NCBI GenBank assembly: GCA_964370015.1
Contig: CAYJHD010000088.1
Span: 1 to 7,953 of the forward strand
Direction: 5' to 3'
Origin: CAYJAD01 sp964370015
GTDB lineage: Bacteria; Desulfobacterota; Desulfovibrionia; Desulfovibrionales; Desulfovibrionaceae
DNA: 7,953 nucleotides
Position numbers and translations under genes: made by a program. This document shows positions 5,693 through 7,953 of the stretch, one piece after another (positions within the stretch are counted from its first letter, which is position 1; each line of letters starts with the position of its first letter). Below the pieces are notes generated by a model. The model had not been told where the DNA came from and made no database searches. It saw only the letters and a program-made list of their open reading frames with translations.

Positions 5693-6626
5693 CTTTACAG
5701 CCCATGAGAGTGCCTCCGGGGCGAACACTTTGCTCCTGCACAATGCGCGCTCCGGCAACCACATCCTGCGTAACCCATACATTACCGCCAATGATGGAGC
5801 CCTTACCAATGGTGACACGGCCCAAAATGGTGGCACCTGCATACACTGTTACGTCCTCTTCCAGTACAGGGTGGCGTGCGATTCCCTTCACCAAAGTACC
5901 ATCCGAATCCTTAGGAAAGGATAAAGCACCCAGCGTTACCCCTTGATACAAGCGACAATGTCGCCCAATGATACTGGTTTCACCAATAACCACTCCGGTT
6001 CCATGGTCAATGAAAAAGTCCTCGCCAATGGTGGCACCGGGGTGGATATCAATGCCCGTGCGCGAATGGGCCATTTCTGAAATGATGCGCGGAATAACTG
6101 GCACGCCCAATTTGTACAATTCGTGGGCAATGCGATGGTGCGTCATGGCCAGTAGCGAAGGATAACAAAAAATAGTCTCCCCAGCACTGGTGGCAGCGGG
6201 GTCACCTTCATAGGCAGCCTTGGCATCAGAAGCCAGTACACGGCGAATTTCCGGCACTTTTTGCATGAAGGCCATGGCAGCTTCCAACGAGCCCTTTTGG
6301 CAGAATTTACAGGCAGTATCCTCGCCGGCACAAGCAAAGCATGCCCCACTACGAATTTGCTCAGCTAAAATATGATACACCGAATCTAAATTTGCCGCCA
6401 AGTGATAGCGCAAAGAGTCTAAGCGCACCTGCGATGTGCCAAAAAATCCGGGAAAAAGTATGGCCTGTAAACGCTGAATAAACTCATGTAAACGCTCTAT
6501 GGATGGCATGGCCGCATTATGAGCCGGCTTATGCCACACCGAGGCCAACGAATCTTCAGTACACAGGGCTTCCACCACAGCATCCAAAGGTGAAACTTGT
6601 AAAGCCACCAATTCTTTTTTTTCCAT
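5676..6626 (-). CDS. cysE: Serine O-acetyltransferase (EpsC type)
   Basis: Transfers acetyl from acetyl-CoA to L-serine, giving O-acetylserine for cysteine synthesis in the cytoplasm. The 316-residue product is longer than E. coli CysE (273) and matches the EpsC-type class. It has an alpha-helical N-terminal domain (about 10-185) and a C-terminal left-handed beta-helix of hexapeptide repeats (about 190-305). Likely active-site residues are Asp142 in GDPAA, Asp207-His208 in IDHGTGVVIGE, and His252 in RHP. An unusual feature is four cysteines, C96-x2-C99-x6-C106-x2-C109, in the N-terminal domain. The start has an AGGTGG Shine-Dalgarno (6636-6631) 4 nt before the ATG. leuB lies 141 bp upstream on the same strand. 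A small lipoprotein gene overlaps the 3' end. A -35/-10-like pair (6671-6643) sits too close to the start to be convincing. Confidence 0.95.
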   Translation of the reverse strand: MEKKELVALQVSPLDAVVEALCTEDSLASVWHKPAHNAAMPSIERLHEFIQRLQAILFPGFFGTSQVRLDSLRYHLAANLDSVYHILAEQIRSGACFACAGEDTACKFCQKGSLEAAMAFMQKVPEIRRVLASDAKAAYEGDPAATSAGETIFCYPSLLAMTHHRIAHELYKLGVPVIPRIISEMAHSRTGIDIHPGATIGEDFFIDHGTGVVIGETSIIGRHCRLYQGVTLGALSFPKDSDGTLVKGIARHPVLEEDVTVYAGATILGRVTIGKGSIIGGNVWVTQDVVAGARIVQEQSVRPGGTLMGCKDDESA

Positions 6627-6767
6627 AAAGCCACCTATAATTTTTTTACGAGAGAAGGGAAACTCTTACAAAAAGCTTCCCCTCCTCCACGCCCTGTGCA
6701 TCTTTAGCACAAGACCATTGGCGAAAGGCAATATCACAAAAACCCCACACCAACAATATTATATTTT
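6627..6767 (-). other. leuB-cysE intergenic region with leader hairpin
   Basis: This 141-base gap contains no ORF. On the minus strand, bases 6685-6675 (GGAGGGGAAGC) can pair with 6663-6653 (GTTTCCCTTCT). That gives 11 bp including three G-U pairs around an 11-nt U-rich loop, ending about 17 nt before the cysE Shine-Dalgarno. A smaller hairpin TGTGC/GCACA lies at 6711-6695. A TATAAT hexamer (6763-6758) follows the leuB stop but has no matching -35. No U-tract terminator for leuB is seen, so co-transcription of leuB and cysE is possible. Confidence 0.35.
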
Positions 6768-7841
6768 TTACAAATACTTAGCTACCAAATCGCCCATTTC
6801 GGTGCATGTGGCGGGCATTTTGCCTTCTTCCATAATATCACCGGTGCGATGGCCCAATTGCAAAACCTTACGCACTGCATTTTCAATGGCTTGAGCTTCG
6901 TTCTCAGCGTCAAAAGAAAGGCGCAACATCATGGCCACCGACAAAATGGTCGCCAAAGGATTGGCCTTATTCAGCCCAGCAATATCCGGTGCAGAGCCGT
7001 GACTAGGCTCAAATAAGCCAGGACCGCTAGCACCAAAAGAAGCAGAAGCAAGCATACCCAAAGAGCCTGAAATAACAGCGGACTCATCGGAAAGAATATC
7101 ACCAAAAATATTACCCGTCACAATGACGTCAAATTGCGAAGGATCGCGCACCAATTGCATGGCCGCATTGTCCACATACATATGGGAAAGCTCTACACTG
7201 GGATACTCAGCATGAACTTCTTCCACCACTTCGCGCCACAATTGCGATGTTTCAAGCACATTGGCTTTATCCACAGAGCACACCTTGGACTTACGCTTCA
7301 TGGCCGTTTGGAAGGCCACATGAGCTATACGACGAATTTCTTCTTCATCATAAATCATGGTATTAAAGCCCACACGCTTACCATCACGCTCTTCAATGGC
7401 GCGAGGTTCACCAAAGTAAATATCGCCGGTAAGTTCGCGGATAACTATCAAATCAAGTCCCTTGGCCGCAATGTCAGCACGCAATAAGCATGCACCGGCT
7501 AGCTCAGGAAACAATGTGGCAGGACGTAAGTTAGCAAAAAGGCCCAAACCTTTACGGATGGCCAAAAGTCCCTTTTCAGGACGAATACTTTTATCTATTT
7601 TATCCCATTTGGGGCCGCCCACTGCGCCCAAAAGCACAGCATCAGCCTTACGGCATGCTTCCATGGTGCTCTCAGGCAAAGGCACGCCTTCTGCATCAAT
7701 GGCTGCGCCGCCAATATTGGCATATTCATAAGTGAAATCATGACCAAATTTTTCTGCCACCGCATGCAAAACCTTCATGGCTTCTGTCACAATCTCTGGG
7801 CCAATACCATCGCCAGGTAAAACGCAAATATGTTTTTTCAT
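6768..7841 (-). CDS. leuB: 3-isopropylmalate dehydrogenase
   Basis: NAD-dependent oxidative decarboxylation of 3-isopropylmalate to 2-oxoisocaproate, the third step of leucine biosynthesis, in the cytoplasm. The 357-residue product is full length for the family. It shows the N-terminal LPGDGIGPE (8-16) and the substrate-binding arginines Arg96 and Arg106 in the segment AIRKGLGLFANLRP, with Arg135 in IRELTGDIYFG. It also has Lys192 in DKANVL, metal-binding aspartates Asp224 (VDNAAMQ), Asp248 and Asp252 in NIFGDILSDE, and the cofactor-binding EPSHGSAPDIAG (278-289). ELTGDIYFG favours LeuB over isocitrate or tartrate dehydrogenase relatives. An AAGGGA Shine-Dalgarno (7852-7847) lies 5 nt before the ATG. 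Other leu genes, if an operon exists, would be beyond the right edge. A 51-nt hairpin and an A-rich leader precede the gene. Confidence 0.97.
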   Translation of the reverse strand: MKKHICVLPGDGIGPEIVTEAMKVLHAVAEKFGHDFTYEYANIGGAAIDAEGVPLPESTMEACRKADAVLLGAVGGPKWDKIDKSIRPEKGLLAIRKGLGLFANLRPATLFPELAGACLLRADIAAKGLDLIVIRELTGDIYFGEPRAIEERDGKRVGFNTMIYDEEEIRRIAHVAFQTAMKRKSKVCSVDKANVLETSQLWREVVEEVHAEYPSVELSHMYVDNAAMQLVRDPSQFDVIVTGNIFGDILSDESAVISGSLGMLASASFGASGPGLFEPSHGSAPDIAGLNKANPLATILSVAMMLRLSFDAENEAQAIENAVRKVLQLGHRTGDIMEEGKMPATCTEMGDLVAKYL

Positions 7842-7852
7842 GATTTTCCCTT

Positions 7853-7900
7853 ATGTTTTTATATTTTTATTTTATTTTTATTATTTTTGTTTTTTATATG
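7853..7900 (-). other. A-rich leader or promoter region of leuB
   Basis: On the minus strand this 48-bp stretch is almost entirely A and T with only a handful of G or C. It lies between the large hairpin and the leuB Shine-Dalgarno. It contains several -10-like hexamers (TATAAA, AATAAT) but no -35. It could be an unstructured leader that keeps the ribosome-binding site open, or part of a promoter. Nothing else is visible in it. Confidence 0.4.
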
Positions 7901-7951
7901 GTGGGGAGGGGAAAAACCTTTTGTGAACAAAAGGTTCTTTCCCCTCCCCAC
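7901..7951. other. Large near-perfect hairpin upstream of leuB
   Basis: Bases 7901-7914 (GTGGGGAGGGGAAA) pair perfectly with 7938-7951. After a single bulged C at 7937, bases 7915-7923 pair with 7928-7936 around a TGAA tetraloop. The result is 23 base pairs in 51 nt. Neither strand has a following U-tract within the window: the minus strand continues into A-rich DNA. It may end an upstream transcript, mark an mRNA processing or stability site in a leu transcript, or be a dispersed intergenic repeat. Confidence 0.6.
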
Positions 7952-7953
7952 AC

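Noticed and set aside
7901..7914. G-quadruplex in the GGGGAGGGG tract
   Set aside because: Only two G-runs are present, too few for an intramolecular quadruplex; the tract is explained as a hairpin arm.

Overview
The window looks like an ordinary housekeeping stretch of a bacterial chromosome of moderate GC content. The most likely source is an anaerobic, sulfate-reducer-type Desulfobacterota, perhaps Desulfovibrionaceae. This is an inference from the long EpsC-type serine acetyltransferase, the exported MsrB-MsrA fusion and the small-lipoprotein style; no ribosomal marker is present and no search was run. There is no phage, transposon, CRISPR array, toxin-antitoxin or defence module.

Layout. 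On the minus strand at the left edge is tRNA-Glu(UUC) with an encoded CCA and a good promoter. A 328-base gap follows, holding that promoter, an AT-rich tract, a TATAAT hexamer, an 11-bp tandem duplication and a probable promoter for the next gene. The plus strand then carries four genes: rluC (23S rRNA pseudouridine synthase), der/engA (ribosome-assembly GTPase), an exported msrB-msrA fusion (repair of oxidised methionine), and alr (alanine racemase, D-Ala for peptidoglycan). alr ends at a clear intrinsic terminator. The right half is minus-strand: leuB (leucine biosynthesis), then cysE (EpsC-type serine O-acetyltransferase, cysteine biosynthesis), then a 42-43 aa lipoprotein gene that overlaps the 3' end of cysE. 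The alr terminator lies between the convergent groups and can serve both strands. The window ends in a 51-nt hairpin upstream of leuB.

How the genes fit together. rluC and der both act on the large ribosomal subunit, lie 49 bp apart, and are probably co-transcribed. msrBA has its own promoter, with a perfect 7-1-7 palindrome in the -35/-10 spacer and a second palindrome near the start point. This suggests repression by a dimeric regulator, plausibly a Fur/PerR-type stress sensor, which would suit an oxidative-damage repair enzyme. leuB and cysE are amino-acid biosynthesis genes separated by 141 bp with a leader hairpin.

No new large system is visible. The points most worth a second look are the msrBA operator region, the overlapping small lipoprotein, a CxxC-x6-CxxC cluster in CysE, the missing resolving cysteine in the MsrB domain, and several long intergenic hairpins without U-tracts.
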